From the NCBI GenBank assembly GCA_026419785.1, contig JAODTK010005522.1, forward strand, positions 62,001-126,000: DNA of 64,000 bases. The letters run 5' to 3'. Shown piece after piece: positions 12,882 through 22,721 of the stretch. The DNA is from Sclerodactyla briareus. Taxonomy: Eukaryota > Echinodermata > Holothuroidea > Dendrochirotida > Sclerodactylidae. The position numbers and the translations under genes are program-made. The notes under the pieces are model-generated. The model was not told the DNA's origin. It saw only the letters and a program-made list of their open reading frames with translations, and did no database searches. Each line of letters opens with the position of its first letter. The stretch's first letter is position 1.

Positions 12882-12889
12882 CAGTCTTG
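12882..12889 (+). repeat. Target-site duplication CAGTCTTG (right)
   Basis: Exact copy of 11841-11848. LINE A coding sequence resumes immediately afterwards. Confidence 0.85.
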
Positions 12890-13239
12890 CCGTGTCCTAA
12901 TGCACAGCCTAGACGCTAACTGTTAGATTCTGTTTCGATTACCTCACAACGCCGCACCCTTGGTTACCGCTGGCCGGAACTGTTTGCCTAATACCAGGAT
13001 TCTCGGGAGGCAGGGATAGCGAAGGTTAGAGCTGCTCGATTCCGCGATTGCAACTGCGTTTCTTTGGGCATATTGCACGCCTCCCGGTGGACGATCCTTC
13101 CCGTCGTGTCCTGTCGGAACGGGATACGTGGGTTGGGCCGACCGCTGGGATGCCCTGCAGTTCATGCATGGTCGTCGCAGCTCCGCGGTTCCTCGGGAAG
13201 TTGGGTGGAAGATGGGTCAGACCCAGGTCGCTTGCCCGG
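12890..13239 (+). mobile_element. LINE A, 3' part: RT C-terminal region
   Basis: Continuation of LINE A beyond the hAT-like insertion. In shifting frames it reads SLDAN near 12910, RRTLGYRWPELFA near 12950-12990, EAGIAKVR near 13015-13035 and LRFFGHIARLPVDDPSRR at about 13054-13107, followed by a degraded VGP/GRP tail. These are conserved C-terminal motifs of many LINE reverse transcriptases (Gly-Tyr-Arg-Trp, then Gly-His-hydrophobic-Ala-Arg). No poly(A) or repeat tail follows; the sequence runs into the 15-bp direct repeat at 13240. Confidence 0.75.
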
Positions 13240-13254
13240 ATGTATTCTACTTAA
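13240..13254 (+). repeat. 15-bp direct repeat flanking LINE A (right)
   Basis: Identical to 9680-9694; see that entry. The following 120 bp hold nothing recognised. Confidence 0.5.
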
Positions 13255-13373
13255 AGTAAGTTTAATTCCTTATCAAGTGTAAAACTCAATACCCATCCAC
13301 TCAAGTGAAATGTCTCCCACTTAAAATAGAATATTACAATGTGGTTTACCATAGGACCAGGCTCTCCCGCTGT

Positions 13374-14073
13374 TAATTATATCCCCGCAGCACTGTAAGT
13401 GTTCGGGGATATTATGGTTTTGGGGTGTAGCCGCCGTCTCCGCCGCCGCCGCCCCCCGGCCGCCGCCGCCTCTGGAAACTTTAGGCGTTACCGCAATAAC
13501 TCTTTAACGCTATTATCCGATCGATCTGAAACTTGGTACACATGTCTGTCCTAGCAAAATCTCGGATGAGTTCGGAAGTTGGGAATCCTGATGTTTGCTG
13601 CCTTATTTCGCAGGTTTTTAACGAAAAAAAAAAAACAGCCCGATTTACATGAAACTTGGTGGGTGGGAACGAAAAATGGTTCCCGGAAGAACATGAGGTG
13701 CATTTCAAGGTCACCGGGAGGTCAAATTTGTCGTTTTTGGAAAATCAGGTTAGTCGATTCATATGAAAATCGTTGTGAAGGAGTGGGGATTAAAAGGGGG
13801 GTCCGGGTCCCGAAAAAACATGACGGTAATATCAAGGTCACCAGAGGTCGAATTTGCGTTTTATTCGAGATTTTTCTAACTCTGTCGAATTCAAAACGAA
13901 ACTTTGAAGCATTGAACTTACCAGTTGGTCTTGAACAACAGGTAGGGCATTTCAAAGTCACACTGAGGTTCAATGGACATAAAAATTCATGTGCTGTCTT
14001 CAACGAGGACAACAAAGGCCCTTAGCGGGGAGGTATACACGTCGGCGGTTTCCCCGCCCTGCACATGTCTAGT
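13374..14073 (+). mobile_element. Repeat family X, best copy (about 700 bp)
   Basis: The head reads TTATATCCCC with an imperfect palindrome built on ATCCCCG ... CACT/AGTG ... CGGGGAT, then ATTATGGTTTTGG and a GCC-rich block (about 13430-13470). The body repeats a motif like AAGGTCACCAGAGGTC(A/G)AATTTG at about 13707, 13834 and 13950, along with TGAAACTTGGT. The 3' end has a perfect 5-bp stem GGCGG-TTTCC-CCGCC (14044-14058), ten bases, then CTAGT (14069-14073) followed by T. A hairpin about ten bases before CTRRT is the Helitron 3' signature, but the shared 5' end is TGTTATTATATCCCC rather than a terminal TC. Other copies are at 41846, 46365 (minus), 50205 and 54876 (minus, tail only). No protein is encoded; the 148-codon frame 13579-14025 is chance within the repeat. 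Confidence 0.75.
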
Positions 14074-14840
14074 TACATATGAAAACATATGAAAAAAAAA
14101 AACACTTCCTGTGAGTTTATTGTGTAATAGCGCCCTCCTCATGTAATCAAATATTTAAAGGTCCGCATCAACTGAAAACCGCGTGATTGAAGCATGTGGC
14201 AGTGTGCTTAGTTGCCGTCTTTCGTCCAGTAGTGTCTGTTCACCGCACGTTGGCATTGGTTGTTGTATTCGATTCGTGTGTACATTCAGTAGCCGTTCCT
14301 ACAGACTGTGTTGTGGTGAGCGTAAGCCTGGACTTGAACCTTGACATCTCGACGCGGGACCTACTTTCGGAATAACAGGATATAATCGGCTTTTTCATTC
14401 AAAACCTCGGGAATTTCCATCCACAAAATGTCTTGGCAGGGAGGATACATAGATAACCAACTGGTCGGTACTGGAGACGTAACGACAGCAGCTATTGTTG
14501 GACTTGACGGCTCAGTTTGGGCCAAATCGGAGAGTTTTCAGGTTCGTGTGGAATCGAATATTGCATGTACAAATTGCTTCGGAAAAATATGTTTTCACAT
14601 CTGAAGGAGCTTAGGCCTAATTGCAGTGTAGGAAATCATGAGGTTCATCCAAAGGGGCTAATTTTTGAATTGGAAGAGCGTTTAGCCGCTGTAGCCGGGG
14701 GTCGTCAAAGACGGGTACGAGGGGAAGGGGGGAGAAGGACATAAGAATGAAGATCGCAAAATTTAGCGACCCAACGGTCAAAATCGGGCAATGAATCTAT
14801 AGATCAGGCAGAACTGCACTATAAATATATATATATATCT
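14074..14840. other. No recognised feature
   Basis: Non-coding sequence between family X and the SINE-like head; a short (AT)n run at about 14823-14838 is the only pattern seen. Confidence 0.45.
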
Positions 14841-14933
14841 GGGTGCTTGGAGCAGCGGGCCGAGTGTCTCAAAGTGATAAAAATTATGTCAGTTCGTCTG
14901 ATGTTGATTGCCGGTTCAAGTCGACACGCACCC
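14841..14933 (+). mobile_element. tRNA-like SINE head / tRNA pseudogene
   Basis: Complementary ends GGGTGC (14841-14846) and GCACCC (14928-14933) could form an acceptor stem. A B-box-like GGTTCAAGTC is at 14913-14922 and a poor A-box-like GGGCCGAGTG near 14857. The T stem does not pair and the length (93 bases) is wrong for most tRNAs, so this is not a working tRNA gene. The (ATT)n tract shortly after it fits a tRNA-derived SINE. Confidence 0.45.
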
Positions 14934-14965
14934 TTGTCACGGTTGTCATAATATAGTGGCCACCC

Positions 14966-14985
14966 TTATTATTATATTATTATTA

Positions 14986-15039
<54 letters not shown>

Positions 15040-15074
15040 GATTATTATTATTATTTTATTATTATTATTATATA
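14966..15074 (+). repeat. (ATT)n microsatellite
   Basis: About 110 bases of nearly perfect ATT triplets with a few extra T or G bases. It lies between a plus-strand SINE-like head and a minus-strand CR1/L2 LINE 3' end, and could be the tail of either or both. Confidence 0.95.
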
Positions 15075-15870
15075 CCATACTTCTATAGCGCCTCTATCGA
15101 AGAATATCGTTCACCGTCAACATCTAATGAAAAGCGAATAAACAGCGGACGAATGAATCGTGAGGTAAAACTAACTATGGCGAAAAAAAAAAAATATTTA
15201 GAAAAGTCATGTATGAATTATGAAAATACTATAAGAATAGATAATAGATATACAATATTGATATAATATGAAGACAAAAGGGTCTGTAAGAGTTTAAAAC
15301 AATAATTGAAATATATAATTAAAATAGCTACGTTTTTAAAACATTTCCTGAAAGCAGTGAGTGATTCAGCATTGCGAATGTTAGATGGCAAAACTGATTC
15401 CAGAGTTTGCTGGCAGTGAAGCTGAACAGCTTGTCGCCAAACCGCGTTGTTCTCACCCTGGCACGGTCAAACGTAAGGGTTTCTGGATCGCAAAACCCGG
15501 TTGGTCGATGGACAGTAAGCACCTCGTTCGATAGGCGGTGCTTCTTCGTGGATGTTGCATTTAGAGGCCAGATACCAGTATTTGGAATTCAATGGGCGTC
15601 GACAGGTAGCCAATGTAGCTCACGCAGGATAGGCGTGGACGGTTGCGCGTGACGAGATGTTCTGGTGAGTACACTGCTGCCGTATTCTGCCAACCGTTGC
15701 AGAGGTGTATTAGCGTTTTGTCTGGGGGGGGAGGGGTACCCTGCGAGCAAAGAGTTGCAGTAGTCATGCGAGGGGTGACTAAGCCAGTGATCAATGATTT
15801 GGTTGCGTCGTTGGTCAGGAAAGGTCTTATCCGGCTGATATTCCGGAGGCTGGCGTACCAGACCCTTACT
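15075..15870 (-). mobile_element. CR1/L2-type LINE, 5'-truncated 3' end
   Basis: On the minus strand, reading from about 15870 downward, frames give DYCNSLLAGYPSP (about 15735-15775), SSVLTRTSRHAQ, LRELHWLPVDA (about 15590-15625) and FGDKLFSFTASKLWNQ (about 15400-15450). This order (DYCNSLL, LHWLPV, then an SF...LWN segment) is the C-terminal end of CR1/L2-group reverse transcriptases. The 3' untranslated part contains AGGCGCTATAGAAG (near 15085) and then ATA/ATT repeats, as in other members. The copy is truncated at the 5' side beside the CAGTGGCGT sequence at 15874 and contains frame shifts. Confidence 0.75.
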
Positions 15871-15873
15871 CAG

Positions 15874-15925
15874 TGGCGTGCGCAGAGGGGGGTCTTGGAG
15901 GTCAGGCACCCCCCGCCCCCCCCCC
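15874..15925 (+). mobile_element. hAT-like terminal fragment (CAGTGGCGT end)
   Basis: CAGTGGCGTGCGCAG followed by a G-rich then C-rich block resembles the left end of the element at 11849. I found no matching right end or 8-bp duplication, so this is a fragment at best. Confidence 0.35.
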
Positions 15926-18710
15926 CTTGACCCTTGTGCCTAATTAAATCAAACATGGAACCACTTGTATCTGTTTCAGTAGGCTAGACGTTTTAAAGCT
16001 GTTGCTTAACGAACTTTGCAGCAGCATATGTCTCGGGCCGGTAGGGGCCCATAAATGCATTTATCCAATAGAGAGAGGCTAGGAATAAAGGGCCCATTTC
16101 CCTTGTGTTCCGACCTCAACACCCCCTCCCCTCTCCTAGACAAATCTCTCGGTGCGGCCACTGTCCCCACTTTCTTGTCTCGATTTGCAATATTTCCAAT
16201 TGCTTTCATGATCGACGCTCGATACCGACAGGGGAAAAACGTATTGGTAAGCTGGGCAAAAAATCTGGTAAACATAGTCCGTCGACTGATGGAGAGGATT
16301 AATTCCCAAACCGCTTTGAGCGGGGACCAAGAATCTCATCTCTGATAATTTGACAGGCAATTAGCCTCAAACAGTTTTGTCTGCAATAATTCGTCCATGA
16401 CCGCCAAGATAATCCCTGGAATCCCGCTATACTTAGTCATGCATACTTAATTATACGCCTCCTGTTATGCTTACACACGAAGTCTGAAGATGCTGCAGCA
16501 CAAACAAGGAAATCCTCAGTCGGATTGTAGATAGGGCCCACTTTTGGGTGCTGGAAGGGAACGTACCGGCGATCTCGCCCTGACTCTTTTCGAAGAGTGC
16601 CCTGAGTTAACGAGGCAGGGGTTGAGAATCCTGCTCCCGGGACAACCGTTATTAACGCGTCCATCGGACAGACGAGAGTATAGCTTATCGTGCAGCCACT
16701 TTCCACACGAGAAGAAAGAGCGGGGTGAAAGTTGGTGGTTGTGATCGACACCAGGGGTTTGAACCAGGGACTATTAACTGATCAAGACATGTTAGGTCAA
16801 ATCGCTTTATAGTCATGCTGACATCATAGCATTGGTGGGTGTCATGCAAAAAGGGTAGGTTGGTTATTAAAAAAAAAAAAGGTCACCAGAGATCATAATG
16901 GTCAAATGACAACATTTTTCTCATCAAAATGGAACACAGTCATAAAGAAAATCATGTATAATAAATAGGCTAAAGAAGGCATCGTCGTCAAGTAGTGGAA
17001 GGCGGAAGAGCGAAAAAAAAAGAGCGAAGTGCATCGATATCGATCCGGTTTATTGCAGGTACGATGAGCGCCGAGACGTCCTATCGCAGTCACTCGGGTT
17101 TTTCTGCCCGGGTTCCCGATCGCTAATTAATTCGGCGAATATGATAGGATGATCTAGGCTATTAAACACGAATTATGAATAAGGACGATACCTTGGGATC
17201 ATATGGCAAAAAGGTTGATAATAATAAGTAGAAAAAGACTGCGTTTAAGTGAACTCGACGTTCATACGATTTTCCGCAGCTATAGAGCTGTATTTTGTGC
17301 TTTTAATATATCCCTGCACAGATAATAAAAAAAATCTCATAATGCAATGAACAATCATGTTATACTGTCAAATCTTCTTTGTTTCCTATTCCATTTTACA
17401 TAATATTTTCACTTAGAAAAATAACTAGCCTATGAAAGAAGGAATTGTTGTAGTTGTTGGTATGAATTGGACGGTTTTTTCCGTTTCCTTCGAAGATAAT
17501 ACAAGTGGCAACCTTCTGCGAATGTTATTCATCACAATCAAACATGAAATACTAGGATTTTTGTGTTGGTGTTTGTTCAATTACGTTCTGGTATTCTCAC
17601 TCAACAGACTCACCTAATTTCCTCCGCATGATGGTAGCAACAATTTGAAGATACTAACTTACATAGAAACATCGTATTGTAATAGGGTTAGGAGGAGCTG
17701 TAGGTAGTTTCCCATTCCCTCAGCAGTGCCTCTATTGTAGATGTGTCGTCCTTTAAGGAAAGCCCATATGGAGGCGTGCGATTTCGCCACGGAAACATGT
17801 ATGGCGGAGTTCTGCAAACTTGCATTGAGGGTCATCACAGGGGGGGGGGGGAGAGGGGTCTGCCCTGGGAAAGGCAGGTGGAGAATCGTCCTCTTCAAAT
17901 GATTTCATCTTCATTAATTATATAGGGGTCGCTCTGGCCCTGATGCAGTTTGGCGCTATGATTGCTTTCCTCTGCAGTGGTGTTAGGAATAGCCCATACG
18001 CATTTTTAAACCTGGAAATATCTGCATTTCCATGCCATTTTTGGGGGGTGTGGGGGGGGGGGATGATATTTGCCACACATGAACATAGGGCACTCACTCT
18101 TTTATGGAGGGGAGTGTGATCCCCCTCTTGGTGCCGCTGCGAGTGTTGGTGCTGATTTGCCGCCAGAAATTGGCAATTGGCAAATCACACATAAGCTAAG
18201 CACCAGCTGTTTCTCTTCCAATCTCGCCCTAACTGAGGTGAAGACGATCCTGGGGGCCTTACTTACCATCCGTGCCCAAGCCAAGTGGAATTTTTCATCA
18301 ACAGCGAGAAATACATACTCGTGAAAGCCGAAAGTGACACGCTGGTTATAAGAAAAGGCAACGCGCCTGTATATTTAAAACGATAACCGGTATGTATGTT
18401 TTTAGGATTTCTTTTGGGGATAACGATCCGAGGAAAAACACGCCCCCCCCCCCTCGCCTCTCGTCGGGTCTGGAATCCTGGCTGAAACTCCTGTTCTAAT
18501 AAGGATTTTGATAGAGGGACTCTGAGCTGGATCACAACATCTATTCGTGATTGCCTAGCCCCCTCCTCTACTTTAGTATTGTACCTATGTATATATGTAT
18601 GGGGTTAAATAAGGGAGAGAACATCGTTTCGAGGTCCCAAGATGGGCGTTGCGGCAGCATACAATACCGTATGGGTTCTGAAACTCGGACAGTTTCGCCC
18701 GCAGGCAGTG
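15926..18710. other. No recognised feature
   Basis: Non-coding sequence with no exon or transposon protein that I recognise. It contains G runs near 17840-17850 and 18042-18061 and a C run near 18443-18454. Confidence 0.45.
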
Positions 18711-18745
18711 GCGTAGGCAGCCGGGGCGGGGGAGGACAGCTACCC
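18711..18745 (+). mobile_element. hAT-like terminal fragment (CAGTGGCGT end)
   Basis: CAGTGGCGTAGGCAGCCGG followed by a G-rich block, like 11849 and 15874. No partner end was identified. Confidence 0.3.
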
Positions 18746-21700
18746 TTACAAATGGCGACCCGAGAGTGCAAATCGGGAAATCGAAGGCTATTAAAAAAGG
18801 GAAGCGGAAGAAAATGAAGGAGGAAGTGGGAAATACGAGAAGAGATACTGACAAAAAAAAAAAAAAAACAGTTAAAAATTGGGATTAAATTTTATTAAAT
18901 TGAATAATCGCGAAAATAGGTGGTGGGCACAAAATGGCATGAGGGTAAAAGAGGGGAACAGGAAGCCGCTTTTTGGCGCCACCTTGGAGTTTTAAGAAGT
19001 CGCCCCCCCCCCTCTCCCACCCAAGACCCTCACAGCCGTTTCGTGAGCAAAGGGGAAACCCGGGAGAAAGAAATCGGGGAGGAGGAGGAGGGAAGAAGGA
19101 ACAAATACTTGCCTCCTCGACTCGTTAAGACGTGGTTACGCCGACTTCCCGGCAGCAGGGACCATACATTATGGTTTCAGCTAAAGGATAGAGGCCTACG
19201 ACTTCATAAATGCGATGCCGGTGCGCCGGTTTGGTGTGTGTGATGTGTGAGTAATGTAGAAAGATGTAGGGAAAAAGATGTCCAAATCTTTACGAGGACG
19301 GATTTTGTTAGAGAGAAAGAGAATAAATTAAAACCCGATGAAGTGGAAGGTCCTAAAGATCTAGCGACTCTCATGTACCAAATTATGCAACATTGCATTG
19401 TTTTGAGGAAAAAAATGGAAATATAAGTGTGTGTTAAAACAAACCCCTCCCCCCCCCCCCCCCCGCGCCCCGAAGAAAAAAAAAAAACAAACAAGAGCGT
19501 TGGATGTTTCATGAAGAGGTTTTTTACCATAGAAATAATTGCGTGATATGCATCAAACGCGTCCGCTTTATTCCGATTAGTTTTTTTTTTTTTTTTTCTG
19601 GCCGCTACGGAGCTCGACGCAAAGTTCTGTTGAATGAAGAGGAGACACAGAGGATAGGTCTTTCCCCATAACCCCCCCCCCCCCCCCCTACACTATCTGT
19701 CAGATTTATTAAATATCACCCATATAAATCGTACATGACCACCCGCGCAATTGAAGGCTTCAATTCTAGTTCCGAAAAAACTCTGGACCCAATAGTCAGC
19801 CTCAAAATGGCTATGGTTACCAATTTTCCCCGTGATAATCTCCTTGATCAGGCATTAATTAATACCTAAGGACCGCACTCTCGTTCGTGTTCGTTCATTC
19901 AAAGGACTTGACAAGGACAAAGTATGGAGAGGAAGAAAAATCCGAAGTTCTGAACCATCGTTTAGAACACGTCTCTTCTGTTTTAAAAAAAAATTTGTAA
20001 GTTAGCGCCCACGTGCCTTCAAAGATATGATTCTCATGTTCATTGCACAATTTTGAACACAACATATTTCACAATGGAAAGGGACAATCACATCCTGAGT
20101 GTACTATCGTCAATTCTTTCTTTAACAATTTTTGTCAAGTGAGAAAAGAAAAGTTATGTTCTCCTCTATGACGAAGCAAAAACAAACGAGTGAAACATCG
20201 GGCAAGAACACAATTCATTTCACAAAAATGAAACAGTAAACATAAATAAGGAAAATTTTGGGGGTGTCGAGCACAGAGGTTTTTGGAATGATGCGCAATA
20301 AGATTTTTTGGTGTGATATTGGAAATGTAATAAGCATTTAGATAAACTGCTTCAGTTTGGGTTTTTTCTTTGTTTGCTCCACACTTATATTATAGGAAAA
20401 CATATGTAGAAGGCATACAGCCAGGAAACTGTAGAAAGTTGTCAGCTCTTTGATGGACTATCTGAAGAGCGTCAATTTTTAACACCGATTCGTCGAGCTG
20501 TCAGTCCGGTCTCCGGCTCCCTTCAGCTGGTTGACTGCCGGGCCAGTCGGCCGGACCGTAATGTTTCAAACTGTTTGTTGCTACTGTTCTTACGACTGTT
20601 GATGTCGACGACAAAATTGGGCGATACCGCACCGCTGGCTTCACTCGAGTATAGGTCACTATCTTCAGAACATCTCCACATCTCCACTGATCAGTGTGTC
20701 ATTTACGACGACGGAGCGCCGTCCGTGACGTGATCGGCATCGCTTCATGTTGCTAGCAGAGTTGGCAATTGCGACATGAGCGGCTGGGGCCTCGCTCAAT
20801 CAACTAGAGACGATTCCCGCAGCACAGAAGATTTCTTTTTCACTTCTCCATCCCAAGGACTGGCTGCTCGAATGACCTTGGGAGGGAAATGTGGACCCGT
20901 TCTCTGCCGACTGGCAAGAGCCCGGACTATTAGTATCATGCTTAACTGTGTTGTTGCAATAAAACTGCGCCCTTCTCCCGTCGTATGTCAACGTCGCTTT
21001 TTTCTAATACTAATTACTATAATAAACTCGAGCAACCGTCAATGTGACACGTAGTTTTACAGTAACTGACAAATTGTGTGGAGTGCTCACGTTACCTCTC
21101 TTTGCTCTATTCGCGTTGACAATCGATATTTTGTCACAAAGGGCTTGAAAATAGCTCCCCGAAATATTCGACTCGACAATTCAAGGTACAATTTGATCTC
21201 CATGAGAGCAAAAGATTGGTTTAATGGAGAAGCTGTAGTAGGGCTACATGTCGCCTGCGGTCTTTTCATGTGAGCTGGAAGAAAGGCATACCAAATCCTA
21301 CTTTTGCAAGTAACATTCCTCAATTACTTTAATTGATTCGGATAAAAAAAAATTCTCAGAGATCGCCGTTCGTTCAGTCGGTTTCGTCCGCCTATTTCAA
21401 AAAGCCCTGTATGGTCGAGATCACAGACCTCTCCAGTTTATGATCCATCTAGAATGAAACTATGAAACCGTAGATTCCCTTTATTTTGTAATAAGGATGC
21501 AAGAACTGATTGCACGTGATGCCTTCTGTTGAACAATCCTTTCCACCTCGCCAAAAGGCAGCTCATGCCAAGATATAACACAATTTCGAAGCTCGATCCA
21601 AATACTTCAAATAATATCGTCAGAAGAAATTTCATAGTTGCAAGACACTGAATTCAACAGAAGAGACTATAATAACGTCTCAAAACACCCCGCGGAAAAA

Positions 21701-22437
21701 GGACAGTTGCCGTTTCCCATTTGCAGACTCACTAGATACGACCCGCCCACTGCATACCGACATGGATATCGTATCGCCTCATCATAGGACGATATACCGA
21801 TGATCTATATTTGTATTGCATTGAACGGTATTTCGTCGTGACATCATGGAAACATCGCTACTACTTTTCGCCAGTTGTTACCAACGATAATGGCGCTTTG
21901 AAAGCAACAGTGGAGGGATTCCTGACGAGGCTTATATGTACCGTACCATTTTGGTGGCCTGAAGTGAGGCGATGTGTGGCGATCCCAGTACTGTTTGGTC
22001 TATTACCACCTCCGTATATACTCATTAGCCTAACGCTGGCCTAATCCTCACAGACAGCCGTTACGTTTCTTAGTTGCCATTTTACAACCTCTCGTTGCCT
22101 TGCAAAGAAATCCATCAGGCGGTATAGAAATTTGCTTCAATCAAATTGATCACACATATATATATTCTCGTTATTATTTTGCAGGTAAAAATGTCTCATT
22201 ATGTTATCGAGTGTATGTTTGAATCATGGGAAGGGACTGTGCTACGAGTGTCGCTAAAATTATTAACTGATAGACTTGGAATACGGGGGCGCATTGGTTG
22301 AGGTATTGACGCACCATGGGCTTCTGTGATTAAACCAAACCTGGAAATCGCGGAGAATTGAAGAGGCACTGTCGTCTGACGCAATTGGCTAAAAGGCGAC
22401 GTCTGGAGGACGTCACAATGAAAGTTGTTTAGGCACT
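18746..22437. other. No recognised feature
   Basis: Nothing coding recognised. There are homopolymers: A near 18852-18868, C near 19448-19464, T near 19580-19598 and C near 19672-19688. The stretch about 20540-21060, with AATAAA at about 20959, has a vague LTR look, but no paired copy or primer-binding site was found. Confidence 0.4.
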
Positions 22438-22721
22438 TCGATACCCACGGGCGGCGCCAGATTTCCCCGACGAGGGGGCAGTGCTTCCCAAGACGAGGGG
22501 GCCAGAGTTTGCCGACGAAAGCTCAGCAGTATCAGTCTCTATAAGTGCAACCTCACCCTACCTTACACACCAAAAACAATTCATTTTTCAGGTTTTCATT
22601 TTCCTCTTTTTTGCTAGAATTCGCTCTATCTTTCCTTTCTCCTCCCAGACACTCTCACGATTTTCCCCAACGGGGAGGGGGGGGGGCATGCCCCGAGCCC
22701 GCCGGCCCCCCTGTCGATACC
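22438..22721 (+). mobile_element. Short hAT-like MITE with 8-bp target duplication
   Basis: The eight bases TCGATACC occur at 22438-22445 and again at 22714-22721. Between them lies a 268-bp element that begins CACGGGCGGCGCCAG and ends GGCCCCCCTG, which read on the minus strand is CAGGGGGGCC. hAT termini often start CAGGGGCGG, so the ends look like a degraded pair. Its G-rich right subterminal block, GGGGGGGGCATGCCCC, matches the right side of the 11849-12881 element, so the two probably belong to related families. It has no coding capacity. Confidence 0.7.

Noticed and set aside
13579..14025. 148-codon plus-strand frame
   Set aside because: Lies wholly within repeat family X; the corresponding region of the copy at 50205 does not preserve the frame.
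14841..14933. Functional tRNA gene
   Set aside because: The acceptor ends pair, but the T stem and A box do not fit and the length is wrong; retained only as a SINE-like head.
14908..15141. Poly-tyrosine plus-strand frame
   Set aside because: Translation of the (ATT)n microsatellite region.
20540..21060. Solo LTR of a retrotransposon
   Set aside because: An AATAAA and a TGTT start can be found, but there is no second copy, target duplication or adjacent retroelement protein.
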